DNA from: Imbricaverruca yamaguchii
Lineage: Eukaryota; Arthropoda; Thecostraca; Neoverrucidae
Direction: 5' to 3'
DNA: 64,000 nt
NCBI GenBank assembly: GCA_034440575.1
Contig: JAOTOL010001598.1
Coordinates: forward strand, 856,501 to 920,500
Part shown: positions 11,731-23,198 of the stretch, piece by piece
How the letters are laid out: each line of letters opens with the position of its first letter
How positions within the stretch are numbered: position 1 is the stretch's first letter
Notes under the pieces: model-generated
The model's input: only the letters and a program-made list of their open reading frames with translations
Databases searched by the model: none
What the model was told of the DNA's origin: nothing
Translations under genes and position numbers: made by a program

Positions 11731-13140
11731 TGCTGGCTCACGGTCAGTCGTGCCGTCATGACCTCTTGAGCAATTCGCATTAATTTATCGCGCGCTAGTC
11801 CAACCACTCGCGACTCCACTTATGCTTCTTTATAGCCCCGGTAATTTCGCGGCCCCTCCCTTAGCCGGCACCTTCCCGAAAAATCGTTCGGATTAGCACC
11901 GGTCTTGTAATCTAGAAAGCATTCTTCTTTTTTGTTATATTTATTTAGCAAAGCTTGACTCAAAACGATCATCGGTACGAGTCAAAACAGACTCCATTTA
12001 TACAAGACAAAGGAGCTGTCGTAAACTCAAGAAGCCTTTCAAAAGTTTTCCTCTACGAAGCCACTCAATGTCGCTCCGAACTCATAATTATATGTCGACC
12101 CTCGCACAGCGCGGAGTGCGGGGTTACTCGAGGACGCTGGTGCAATGGCGATTGGTGATGTCCAGCGCCGTGTAATTATGAAATTTTAGAGAAGGCCCAC
12201 ACTTGTGCCAATGGTTTTCAACATCACTTCCTTGCATCATTAAGTGTCGTTTTCGCTTTTTTGCTACATATAATGAGCGATATTTGCATGTTTAATAGCA
12301 TGTATGGTTTCTGGCAGCAGCGTTGCTGACTGATAAAGGCAACAGCACTGTCGACTGGTAAAGGCAGCAGCGCTGTCGACTGGTAAAGGCAGCAGCGCTG
12401 CCTACCGGTAAATGCAGCAGATACACTGCGAACATCATTACCATCATCAAACAATCAAAGGACATAGAAAGTAGCTCATTAATAAACATTATATATATAT
12501 ATATACCTTCGCAGACTTTTAGACATCGGTCGGTTTTTTTTTAATCACCTTCCCTCCACTCTACAAAAAGATCAATTTCATGACACTGGCGATGCCTGTC
12601 CACCAAACAGCGCGTACCCAGAGCTGAGACGTTGAGATGAAACCAGCGTGCTGTTTCGCGCCGTTCTTTTTTCAGTTGGCAGTCGAGCCTAGCGCCATCC
12701 ACTTTGGTGCGAACGCTCACGGTAGACTTCCGAATAATGCTAGAAAAATGGCACACATATGTCGATCACACTATTGCGCGAAGTATTGCTGGGTTCGGCT
12801 GGTTCCTACCTCTCAGAACATATCAAGATCATACTAATGTTAACATTGGGTATTGTGTACCTGTTGAGTCCAGACAACTTTTAGGATTTTATTTCGGTAT
12901 CTTCGTTCTAGAGTAGGTTAAATATTAAGGCAAATACATCACAAAAATCTTATATCTAGTCATATTTTCGACGTCACGAATCTACCATGACCTCGCGACC
13001 AATCAGACGGCAGGGTTTCAACTACCGGTAACACGACAGTGGACGTGAAATACCGCCCAGGCTGTTGTCAACAGAAAACGCACTGATCGCTTGGCTGCTT
13101 TCCCTGTTCGTAAGCGTTCGACATCAGGGGGCAAGTGGAG
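11731..13140. other. Gene-free stretch with a small 25-bp repeat
   Basis: No gene is recognised. At about 12,315-12,420 a 25-bp unit (GTCGACTGGTAAAGGCAGCA plus GCGCT) is repeated about four times. A short (TA)n tract is at 12,490-12,504. Confidence 0.5.
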
Positions 13141-13399
13141 GGAGCGGCTAAGCCCATGGATCTGAGAGGATGACTGGCTGTTTAGCGTCACCGAGCTGGG
13201 GCAGCTCCTGACGGCGGCGCCGCTGTTGGTGACCGAGCAGACGTGTGAGAAACAATCGATCTGACTGTCGCCGACACATCGGATAACACACAAATCCGTA
13301 CCGTGGGCAAACGGCTCGGGCGGGAGCCGATCGGGCAGGAGCCAATCGGGCAGGGGCTTGGCGGCAAATTGCGACGCCCAAAAACCACCAACCCAACAC

Positions 13400-13407
13400 T
13401 ATATAAG
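13400..13407 (+). promoter_or_regulatory. TATA-box-like element TATATAAG
   Basis: A perfect TATATAAG stands in a GC-rich context about 130 bp before the start of the 140-codon plus frame at 13,530. No convincing initiator is seen 25-35 bp downstream, so promoter function is only a possibility. Confidence 0.25.
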
Positions 13408-14049
13408 CCGGCACCGAACTGCCACTTGAGCCTTATCTCGACCACATCCGCCCGGCTCATAACCGTGCCTCGCATTTCCCAGCCACCTCGCAATCGTCTC
13501 TCCGTCTGGCCAGTCGTCTCGAGGCGGTCGTGGCGGCGCGCGGGCGTGTGACCGCCGGTCGGCGACGACGCCGTTGTCGGCTCGTTCGGGCGCTCGCCGG
13601 CTCGTGCCTGTGGAACCTGTGGCGGCCTCAGGTGCGGTATCTCACCGTCACGTCGGCGGAGGGGGGGGGGGGGACGTCGGCAGCGACCACGACCGGCCGA
13701 CCAGCGGGGTGGGGTAGCGACCGGCGGTGGCGAGGGGACGACCGGGCGTGCGAGTGGGGTAGCCTTATACGCGGCCTGATCTTCCAAGACCTTGGGACCT
13801 TCTGGGAAGGTGAAGCCGGCTGCGACAAATACGTGCGGCGACTGGCGGAGGTGAAATGTCCGAGAGAAATGGGCGACAGACTAAGGGGGAGGAGGAAGGT
13901 GGATGAGATTCGGCACCAACCGGAAAATGGCGTTGCAGTGATCAAGGACTGAACGAGATCGAGGGAGACATTTTGAAACAGATGATGATTCAGGACGAGC
14001 ATGTGGGAGGGCAGGGACGCGAATGGCATGTAGACAAGCGCGCCAGAGA

Positions 14050-14150
14050 GCCTCTCGCCTAACGCGCACGGAAGGGGGGGGGGGCAGACGGGTTCGCCCC
14101 CCAAAGATCTCGGAAACTACTGAAGCTAGAAGCACATAATTTGGGGGGTA
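14050..14150 (+). repeat. Second copy of the 20.2-kb element end
   Basis: The order 'AACGCGCAC, G-run, gg(t/a)ttcCGCCCCC, AAGATCTC, GAAGCTAGAA' is shared with the left part of the element starting at 20,179 (compare 20,206-20,280). It is a diverged fragment of the same repeat family. No open frame is needed to explain it. Confidence 0.6.
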
Positions 14151-14374
14151 AATTACGGCTGCAGTCCCCTCGCTTCAGCATTACTCGCATGACACTAGGC
14201 GGATGTCCCCAGGATCAAACGAGGCCGAGATCGGCTGGCACACCGAGCCCCCGCTCTACAGCAGGCCGACGATGCCTTTGTGATCGTGCCCGCCCGGCGG
14301 TCAGCGGCCGCCCGGCCGGTCGACTTTGCACCGCCGTGGTTCTTATATTTACCCAGCACCTCGATTTACGGTGA

Positions 14375-17300
14375 TCGGAAGGATTCTGAACGTTCTAGGG
14401 AAACCAGATAATCGGTAAAAGTCATTTAACTTTAGGCCATAATAGTTGGGAATTTAGTACACCATTAATTTTTTTTTACACGGGTTCATGTGGGAGGGAG
14501 GAAGTGGCTTTTAAAAAAAACGGGAGCAACTGGTGGCCGAGGGTGAAGGGAAAGGAGGGAAAGAAGTGAGGGATAAAAACAATTACGGCATGGGCCGATC
14601 AATAATACAGGTTGAGGGTGCACGTGCCTCCTGAACCATTGGGAAAAATGGCCAACAGGCGTATGACAGTACAGAACTGGAGATCTCTCACGAAGCTAGT
14701 GGATCCGAGTCCTTCTTTTCAAGACCTATTTATAGATTGAACAGGGAAAATTACAGATGAATATCAGCAGGGTACCAAATCAGGGGACCCTCGACCCAAC
14801 CGATATCCCCGGTCATGTGACAGGGTGTGCCAAATATCGCACGAAAAGGGAGGAAAGTCATCACAGAAACTAGTCTGTGCATTCTCAGCTGCATTAAAAA
14901 AGTTCCGTCCCTACATGACGGGCCAAGCAGGTGACTGCTGCAAGGGAGGAGGGGGGGGGGGGTAGCTGTCACTGGCGGATGGAGTGTCGCAGCGTAGCTG
15001 ACACAACCGGGCGGGCGGACGACCACCGAGGCGCCCGACCCGCCACCTGCCGACCAGCCGGCGAGTCATCGCTTAGACAAACAACGACATCTCCCGGGAT
15101 CAAGGCTGTTGATGATGACTGGCGGGCTCAGTGCTCTAAAAATAAGCTTCCATGGACTGTGTGGAAGAAGAACTAAGTTATGCAGCTTGCAACATAGACG
15201 GCCCCAGAAGATAGCTCCAGTAAGAAGCAGCTATGCAAGCTAAATCAATGTTATGGATGAGATTTATGCAGCTATGTATGATAATGTATTGAAACGGAGC
15301 GAAATGGTTTGAGGAGGCCGAAGCGCCTAATTTAACAAAGCAAAACAATAAATGTATTGAAAAGAAGCCGCAGATGAATGGATGACTAGAAATTTGGTCC
15401 GTGTCATGAACTTAGCTGCGATCGGTGCTTATTGCTAGAACCGCGCTATGCGACAGCAACAACATTGGTTGTAGCTAAATTCATGTCATTAGGAAAATGT
15501 ATATATCTTTCAGAAACATATTAAAAGGGTTTAAGAATGATAACAACATTCCTGGAATGACCCTTTTCGTTAAAAAATCATGAGATTTCGGAGCTCTTAG
15601 CGGACCCGAAAGAAAGCCCATAAATTCTCTTATAAAAAATGGTCATCCCAGAAACATTATTATCAAAATATATTCAGGCATGCGTACATCTGTGACTTGT
15701 GATTCAATACGTTCTCACGCATAGCTACATAAATCTGCCCCATAATGCTAGTTGATAGTTTGCACATAGTTGATTGCTGCTGGAGCTGTCTGCTGAGCAG
15801 TCTGCTCTGGCTGTTAGTAACTTCACGAATGTGATAAGTTAGCGTGGATGTAGATACGGATGTGCAGCCTCCACGCTCTATGAGACAGATCAACGACCCA
15901 GTCCTGATCGGCAAAATCAGACTGGGCTAAGCCGATAACGTGACCGAGCCCATCATGTAATTAGTCTGGACCGCGGTGTACATCGAAATGGATAGTGTTT
16001 TTTTGTGCGTTTTTTGGCGCCCGATGTATGCATGACATCCATTGCTTGAAATAACGTGAGCATTATCAACTGGGACAGAGGTGTGATTTCTCCACGGTTA
16101 TAGTGGGCACCCACGTTGGTTTTCAGTGAGTTTAATCCGGTGGCCATATACATCCATATGGACCAAATGTTTACGGGGTGAAAGTATGATGCGTGTCCAG
16201 GAATTGTGGGCAGAGATCAGCAACTTGTTGACGGTCTCCAAGCAGATTGCATTATTCCACCACTGTCTCATATCGGTGTAGCCGAAAAGCGGATTAGGAA
16301 ACACGTTAAAAATAACCTTGTCCGTTGTTGTGCACTCAATTTTCGACTATAATTATTCATGATAAACTGAGAGGCAAATATAAATCATTGAAAGGCCCAT
16401 AACAGAGAGACATTCTAGCATTTTATGCCCCCCAAAAACACAGGTGCATGTATATCACTTTTTCATTGCGGAAAACATTAATGATTACGCAAATATATTA
16501 TGATCGAAATCAGTTGGAAGCTCATTTTTTCACGTGACGGCATATGTCTAAGGTTAAGGTTGTCAAATTATTAGTGTTGTGCTAACAAAACCAAAATTAG
16601 GTACACAATTTTCCATCCCTGGACAACTGCATCAGTCTCAAGTATAGGTGCGTGATTTTGTTTCTAGGGCAGCTGATGAGTTGCCGTCACCTCGCAGTTG
16701 TCGCCCTAATTCCTTTGAAAGCTTCAGTACTAGAGTGAAATATTAAGAGTAAAAATTCAGATCAGGGAGCAGACAATTGTCAATAAATATATCAGAAGTT
16801 AGATTTGCTTGTAGCAATGCAGCATTTCACAGTCCTGACAATCTGCTACACGAAGGACAGCAAGGATCACTTGAAAGCAGATAAAGCTACATTGTTATGC
16901 AGTATGCATTGGGAGTGGTAAATATCTTCCAAAAATGCCCGGTAGGAGTTGAGCATTCACTGTAAATGGGCCTCACATTCCATCTAAGCTGTGATGTTTT
17001 GGGAGACTGAGTGAGGTGCCCGAAGGCTCTCAAGCATGCACTCTGACTCCCTGCCCTCCATACTGGAGCTGAGGGGCTGTGTTAACCTATCCCACAATCT
17101 GGCGGGGTTCATGGGTGCAATGTATGAGGAGGGAGGTGTCTATTTTGCCGAACTTGTCCAGACAGTTGCCGGACTGTCAAGGAACTAACTTACAGTCATC
17201 AAATAGTGGATAGCTGCTATAACTTCTTGGTTTTTGATCATGCTATATTGTGGTGCTCTAAAATTTCTTCATTTTCCTTTCTTCAATAATAGCCGTATTT

Positions 17301-17440
17301 CCTAGATTTACGGGTCATACCAGCCGACACTTTTGTGCAGTATGTCTCCTCTTCTTGTGCGTCAACCAGCATAGTGCCAAAATTAGATTTACTCTAAATT
17401 GTCATGTTTTCCAGGGCATTGGTATTTCTCATTGCGACAG
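14375..17440. other. Mostly unique DNA, no gene recognised
   Basis: Short open frames only. A GC-rich patch at about 14,930-15,080 contains a G homopolymer and is open on both strands, but it has no recognisable product. Confidence 0.5.
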
Positions 17441-17446
17441 ATTAGG

Positions 17447-17447
<1 letters not shown>

Positions 17448-17510
<63 letters not shown>

Positions 17511-17534
17511 TTTTGTGTGTGTGTGTGTGTGTGT
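17448..17534. repeat. (TA)n-(TG)n compound microsatellite
   Basis: About 57 bp of TA units with one interruption, then a T-run and about ten TG units. Confidence 0.97.
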
Positions 17535-18282
17535 GCATACCCATTGCCATGAAAACTTCAGATTAAATGGAGCACAATTGTGAAGCATACAAACCATCTG
17601 TGCATCCAGCCATGTTAATTTCCATGATTTTGAGGGGTCTCATCCCCTCTTCCTTCAATTTTGGCTTGTCTTCCCATTAATTTATACTTTTAGCATGCAC
17701 TCTATGAACTGGGCCCGGAAACCATTTGGACCCGCCGATTTCCTCATTGGCCCCGTACAAATTATCGGAAAGCAACACCCCTCCTCACAATGCCGCACAT
17801 GTTCCAAACAAACGTAGAATAATTTTTCCTTTGCATTGATATCTTATTATTTTTTCGTCAGATATTAAGACCAAAAAACGAACAATGTAACATAAATGTC
17901 TCATGAACGTCACTTGCCAGTATTGACCCCATGTATATTCCCATCGCTTATGTGAGCCATTCTATGGGCTGCAAATTTCAAGTGTGAGAGGCAACTCACG
18001 AAGTAGAGAAGCCGCTTTAAATACATGCAAAATGACCTGAAGCTAAAAGCAGTGTTGGAAGCGAACTTTGAACTGCTTCCAACAGCTCCCTCTCCAAACG
18101 AAGAGAGGCTAGTAGTACCAAACTTAAACCCATGATGTAAAATTTTACCTCAAGTATTCAATACCCTAATTGGCAAAGCACATTTTTGCGCATGAATATT
18201 GAAAATGAACGGACTTATGTCGTCCCGAATTGAATGTTGTTTCTTTGATGGAGCATTGGCGTGTTTTCTACCTCTAACTACA

Positions 18283-18357
18283 GTCGACGAGTTTGGGCGC
18301 CAAATGACCAAATCTAGTCCATGTGCCCTAAAACTCAATAACCAACAAACCAACAGT
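18283..18357 (+). repeat. SINE 3' end fragment
   Basis: The segment ends in GTGCCCTAAAACTCAATAACC followed by AACA/AACC units. The same tail (GCGCCCTAA-GCCCAAATAAC) occurs on the minus strand at about 22,955-23,035 and 63,278-63,330. A tRNA-like head is not visible here, so this is a 5'-truncated or diverged copy. Confidence 0.5.
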
Positions 18358-18359
18358 TG

Positions 18360-19140
18360 ACGAGTTGGAAGTTTATTTAAGTTAAGGAAGGAAGTTAAGG
18401 AAGTTAAGGAATATAAATTTTGGCTGTGGGTGCGTGGGAACATACCATGTATAGGAAACGGCATTGTGGGAGGGCATGCCCAATGACTTCAAACTTCCCC
18501 ATGTGAGGGAACACACGCAAACTCGGCCTTACGATCTTTCACTGCTGCCTGGAACACGCAAAATATAAATATGTGCTGTGGTAGTCGATCGTAGGAAGAA
18601 GGATGGTTTGTAATAACATTAATGACAGTCTATTTGGACTTCCAAAAGACCATTGCTATGCGCGAACTATGCTGACATGGCAGTTCTCTCAAGCGTGGTG
18701 TCTCATTTCAAACGATTAGCCTGCTCAGTAGCTGGCAGATTCTTCACACTTAGCCCGTCAAGTGGAGTGAATCGGTTTGTAGCACACAACTGAGGGGGCG
18801 GGGTGCGTTCGAGAGGGCATGGGTTTCATTCCGCTGAGCTGAGCATTCGTCTCCTGGGCTGGGAAGCCATGATGGCTAGCAACGCGGAATTTTCAAGGTA
18901 GGTACTAGGTGGTGGGAGTCACAGGACTCTAACGCTCTCTAACGTGAGATCGTTAAGGCTACATGTCCAGGTCAGCCAAGGTTTATCAAGATGATCATGC
19001 GAATTTTGCCCGTTTGGAGTGCGTTGACCCAACGTGACCTGTTCGGAACAGGGTAAGCGTAGCCATGATTGCAACCACGATACAGCATTTCTGACGTCAC
19101 AAAACTATTTTGATCTTAGTTTGAGCTTGGTGTTTCCACA
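18360..19140. other. Gene-free stretch
   Basis: Contains a short GGAAGTTAA-type repeat near 18,385-18,412 and nothing else recognisable. Confidence 0.4.
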
Positions 19141-19141
19141 G

Positions 19142-19419
19142 GTGTATCAGCCGCAAGAAAGAACCTCGATATCAACCTAAGTTCAGCCACGTGCCTTGCC
19201 TGTGGCGGCGTGGAAAATCACGGCTCGATTCGAACAGTCTTGCACCATGTGATGCAGAAGTATGCGTTATTAACCGGGAAGGCGATCAAGAAAGGCGACA
19301 AATATCTGCCTTATGTGCATGTCCGGCGCTGGTGGTCGTGCGCCGACGCGTTTGTTTCCCGGCACAAGGCGGAATTTAACTTTGCGCGTACGTCGCAAAC
19401 ACATTGGCACCACCATTGA
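19142..19419 (+). CDS. Possible terminal coding exon, unknown protein
   Basis: A strong acceptor-like sequence (GGTGTTTCCACAG, ending at 19,141) is followed by a frame open for about 92 codons to TGA at 19,417-19,419. The peptide looks like a real protein: a CLACGG cysteine motif, a mixed helix-like region around VLHHVMQKYALL, a basic KAIKKGDKY segment, WWSCADAF, and a His-rich end (THWHHH). I do not recognise the family. A second frame in the same interval is also open, which lowers confidence. It could be a fragment of an old transposon protein. Confidence 0.3.
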
Positions 19420-20511
19420 TTATCCTGGCGGCTCGCATAAGTACTTGAGGAGACTTCAGTACTCATGCGAGCAGGATTACTTCAAGTTGAAGTCATCCTG
19501 ACCAATTTCCAGCGTCGCTGAGGAGGAGCTTCCGGGAGATACCCGGAAATAATTGTTCAGGGCAGAGGTTCGTGGCGTCCACTGTGCAAGAGTGTAACGA
19601 ATATTGGATTATGCCCGAAGCACTTTTTTCTAAAAAATAATGACGTATGCGTTCTTATTTCTCATCATGCTAGTTTTAATTATTGTATTGCATTTGTATC
19701 TTATTGCATTGTGTAGTTGCAATTGTACCTATATTTGTATTTATAATTGCATTCATAGTAATTGTTTAAGTGCACTCATTTCATTGTACACAATTACACG
19801 TATGGGTAATATAGATATTCTGAAGTGGCTATGCATTACCATAATATCAATTTAATAGCTACACAATGTCTCCACAACACCAATCTCCCCTGTGCCGCCA
19901 AATTTGAGCGCGTATTGCTACGCGCTGCATGCTCCCGTGTACATCCCCAGCTCGATAAGATCTGCCACATAGCCGGTAGGGCTGCAAACCGTGGCGAAAT
20001 ATTGGCTGCATGCTACTCAGGTCAAGTCCTGGCACGCAATTTGCATTGTCTGGTCCGTCGTGGGGGTCTTTAGTCCAGACCATACAAGCTCAGGCTAACA
20101 TTGTACTGCTATTCCAGCAAACGTACGCGGTCATATCTGTTCAAAGAATACGTTGTTTAAGCGTTCTCGTCATGTTAACACGCGCCCTGGAGGGCCTCTG
20201 AAAATAACGCGCACTGGAGGGGGGGGGGGCGGATTCCGCCCCCCTAAGATCTCAGCTCCTATGAAGGCTAGAACAACAAATTTAACAGGGTGGATGGGCA
20301 CGATAGCGAACTCTATTGTGTGCAAAGTTCATGTCCTTAGGTCAATATCTTCAAGGTCAAATGATGTCAAAATAACAAAATTTTCTGCTTTTTCGTGGCT
20401 TGGTTTGTCATTGTTATGGATCGCTGTGATTGTGTTTAAATGCTCCAAAATTGGCATTAATGATGTTTTGGACATTACTAATGATGCAATACAGATGTCA
20501 GATCCACCATT

Positions 20512-20534
20512 TGACCTCAGGTCACCTATATAAG
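20512..20534 (+). promoter_or_regulatory. TGACCTCAGGTCA plus TATATAAG promoter-like motif
   Basis: A perfect everted repeat of the nuclear-receptor half-site (TGACCT-C-AGGTCA, 20,512-20,524) is followed three bases later by TATATAAG (20,527-20,534). An initiator-like TCATTG lies at 20,549-20,554. It is inside the TTAA-flanked element, so it could be a promoter carried by the transposon. Function is inferred from motif spacing only. Confidence 0.3.
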
Positions 20535-20804
20535 AGCACTTTATTAGGTCATTGCCTGCTCCAGTTACCGGAACCGGGCTCCCAACCCGACTGCTTCGTT
20601 GGGCGGCTCGGCACAATCGGCTTCGCAAAGAAAGGAGTGAAATACATGAATAAAGTATGGAAACGCTTAGAAACACAATGACAAACAGTAGATTTCGGGA
20701 TGTGTAGGGAGTAACATGCAAAGTGACATCAATCGCATGACAGTCATTTGCATTTGTGACACATTCCAGTTGACCAAGTTTGGTTCCATTAGCCTGTCAT
20801 GAAC

Positions 20805-21515
20805 TTGACCTGACTTGACCTCGGCGACCTAACATGACTTTTAAATTATATAGCATAACAATATGCATCAAACAAGTCGCTAGTGTTGTCAAGAACACTT
20901 CCCTTTGCCAATATACGGGAAGCGCATCAGCGCCGATTTTTGTGGTCTGGCGCTGCGAATTGTTTTTACTTTAACGGCCCCTAACTTGAAAACTTTTCGG
21001 CCGATTTTCACTTTTCTTGCTTTAAGCAATGCGCCGGTCATTTCTAAGTAGGTACGCAAAATTTGGCGTATATCGGCCGGTACAATATGGCGTTATGTAC
21101 GAAAAATCGGAGGGGTTGGCGGTTTCGCCATCCCCCCCCCAGGGCGTGTGTTAACCTGTCAAGATCTTGACCTGACTTGACCTCGGCGACTTGACATGAC
21201 TTTGAAACAATGTAGCATGACAATGTACATCAAGAAAGTCGCTAGTTTTTCCAAGAACACTTCCTTTTTGCTAATATACGGGAAGCGCATCAGCGCCGAT
21301 ATTTGTGGTCTGGCGCTGAGATATTTTTTTGACTTTAGCGACCCCTAACTCGAAAAATTTTCGGTCGATTTTCATTTTTCTTACTTTAAACAACGCGCCG
21401 GTCATTTATTAGTAGGTACACAAACAATGGCGTATATCGGCCGGTAAAATCTGGAGTTATCTACGAAAAACCGGAGGGGTGGGCGGATTTCGCCCCCCCC
21501 CTCCAGGGCGCGTGT
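20805..21515 (+). repeat. 362-bp direct duplication
   Basis: The sequence starting TTGACCTGACTTGACCTCGG at 20,805 is repeated from 21,167 with roughly 85-90 percent identity by eye through the CATCAGCGCCGAT and TATATCGGCCGGTA landmarks. Each copy ends in C-run plus CCAGGG and TTAA. Confidence 0.85.
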
Positions 21516-21519
21516 TAAA

Positions 21520-22370
21520 ACGATGTGGACCGTGAAGATGTTTTTGTGGCTCCGAAACGAACTGAAAGCAAAGCCGACTGTCATTGTCTGCCGTGTGGTA
21601 ACTGTGATAGATGCTCAGCCAATCTCACGATAAAGAAATAACCGTATTTGCTGATTATTACTGTTGTGTCCCCACTGCTCGGATATGAGTAGCAACATGC
21701 GTTGCGCGTTCGTGTGCGATTCAGCAGCGCAATCTACATACGGCAGTCGAAGCGTAGGCTTTTGGTGGCCCGTGCTCAGTTCACGGGAGAATCTTTGCAT
21801 GCTTTTGGGGGCCCGGGCTCCCCCAAAGCTAGCTTGCCACATGCCCATATTTTCAGCTTTCAGTTTGGTGCCCTACGGAGTGAGCCTCCCAAACCGATTT
21901 GGTCCTCCAGTTTCCTCCATGCATTTGGCTCCCGCAATGATTTTGGTGAAGTTCCGACCCAGCTGTTGTCGCATTTTCGGGTGTGGTATTCTACTTAGCC
22001 GTGGCAATTTAGTGCCAAAGTTGTGCGCTTCGGCCATCACCATAAACCTGGCCGAGCTTGACCGCAGGGTGATGAGCATCTACTAAATATAAGCCAGTGC
22101 TGTTTGTAAGACTTTCAGCTGGTCAATGTCCAGCAGTGTTGGCGATGGAGACGCAATATGCAACACGAAGCATCGCTCATGTAGGTCAGAAAGTCATGCG
22201 GAGTAGAGAAGGATTTCAGTACAAATTACGCTCACGTGCCATCAAGCAACACGTGATTGGTCTATTAGTCTGAAATATGACGACTACACATGGGCTCCCA
22301 ATCTTTTTTTTAATATAATTTATATGAAAAAAAAAAAAAAACACAACAAACACGCACATGCAGACACTGC
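21520..22370. other. Gene-free stretch
   Basis: No gene recognised. 21,660-22,085 is open in two plus frames, but the peptides are unconvincing. A T-rich and A-rich low-complexity patch lies at 22,302-22,340. Confidence 0.4.
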
Positions 22371-22374
22371 GCGT

Positions 22375-22690
22375 ATGACGACCAACCACCGCTGGCGTTG
22401 CCTTGACAACCAGCTGCACTGCGCGTTCCGTCGCTTCTGAGTGGACGGGATACGACGGCGGCCTGACCGCCGTATCATTGATATCCAACAGCTCAGCCTC
22501 GCTGAGCATGGCTGTCACTGGATGCTCTGTTATGGCTTCCACTAATCAATCAGACTGGTATAATCATTAGCCCCGAGATTAATCCGGGGAAATTCAAGCG
22601 GTCGCATGCGCTCCAGTTTGTGATTGCGACAGTGTGATATTGCTTTCCATGGGGCGGTGACGAATGTCGGTGTCTCCATCCGGCTGTGGT
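22375..22690 (-). pseudogene. Decayed gene of a repeat-associated uncharacterised family
   Basis: Read on the minus strand, one frame gives a segment with NDYTSLID immediately before a stop and TGG. After a one-base shift the next frame continues with ITEHPVT, SEAELL and then YPVHSEATERAVQLV and VKAT. From memory, this order (DY..LIDW, ITEPPVT, S.EEL, PCHTQAVER.VKLVTEAS) is the C-terminal region of an uncharacterised protein family found in many copies in invertebrate genomes and probably carried by a mobile element. The copy has at least one in-frame stop and one frameshift near 22,540 and then runs into an A/T homopolymer, so it is not functional. The family assignment is from recalled motifs, not a search. 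Confidence 0.55.
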
Positions 22691-22789
22691 GGCGGTTATT
22701 GTTTGTTTTTACGATACGACACACGTCGACCGTTGAGTCATGTAGCGTCCCCAATCTCTCACGCCGATTGGTAGCGAGCGAAGAGTGGC

Positions 22790-22868
22790 GACAGGCGAGA
22801 CCCGAACCCACAATCTTTCGATTGTGAGACGGGCAACTTATCCCAAGCCAAGACCACTCGTCCCCTCA
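22790..22868 (-). repeat. tRNA-derived SINE head
   Basis: On the minus strand a tRNA-like segment starts GGGACGAGTGGTCTTGGCTT (A-box-like) and reaches GGTTCGGGTCTCG (B-box-like) about 55 bp later, a spacing typical for tRNA. It does not fold into a convincing full cloverleaf by eye, so it is read as a SINE promoter head rather than a tRNA gene. It lies just upstream of the decayed gene at 22.4-22.7 kb. Confidence 0.5.
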
Positions 22869-22954
22869 CACCACCTGTAGGCGAGCAATTTCCCCTCAGT
22901 TTGTTCCAAGAAACTGTCGCATTTGACCACCCGTCGAGTAGTGCGTTGCACTTT

Positions 22955-23035
22955 TTCGAGTTCGTTATTTGGGCTTTAGGGCGCGTCGAGCTCTTCCGGC
23001 AGCTCTTTCGAAAGTTCTACGCTGTAGAACGCGCT
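22955..23035 (-). repeat. SINE 3' end fragment
   Basis: On the minus strand this reads GAGCTCGACGCGCCCTAAAG then CCCAAATAACGAAC, the tail shared with 63,278-63,330 (minus) and, more weakly, 18,283-18,357 (plus). It lies upstream of the tRNA-like head at 22,868 on the same strand, so the two are separate insertions. Confidence 0.5.
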
Positions 23036-23198
23036 ATGCATCCGCTCGAGCACTCATATTTAACGTAAAACCACACTGGCGTTTTGCGACCAAAGTTGCC
23101 AGACACCATGGTGCGTGACATGAGTCATCTGTGAACACATACAAACGCTGAGGTCGCGCAGACAGCGTGAGCCGTCGCGCGCTGTTCCGGGGACCTAC

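Larger units (their letters stand above)
13160..14370. other. GC- and CpG-rich block, coding status unclear
   Basis: A GC-rich stretch is open in several frames on both strands: a plus frame at 13,530-13,949 and a minus frame of 199 codons at 13,787-13,188. The peptides are Arg-, Pro- and Gly-rich and match nothing I recognise. The block contains a TATA-like element at 13,400-13,407, so it could be a promoter region or CpG island. Confidence 0.35.
20175..21518. mobile_element. TTAA-flanked inverted-repeat element (piggyBac-like MITE)
   Basis: TTAA at 20,175-20,178 is followed by CACGCGCCCTGGAGGG. At the other end the reverse complement CCCTCCAGGGCGCGTG is followed by TTAA at 21,515-21,518, giving a perfect terminal inverted repeat of at least 16 bp. 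TTAA target duplication with ends beginning CAC or CCC is characteristic of the piggyBac superfamily. No transposase frame is present, so the element would be non-autonomous. A third, internal end (CCAGGGCGTGTG/TTAA at 21,139-21,154) and a 362-bp internal duplication suggest two overlapping or tandem copies. The opposite strand has G-runs and C-runs at the ends. Confidence 0.65.

Noticed and set aside
22790..22868. Functional tRNA gene
   Set aside because: A-box and B-box are present but the acceptor and anticodon stems do not pair convincingly by eye; a SINE head explains it better.
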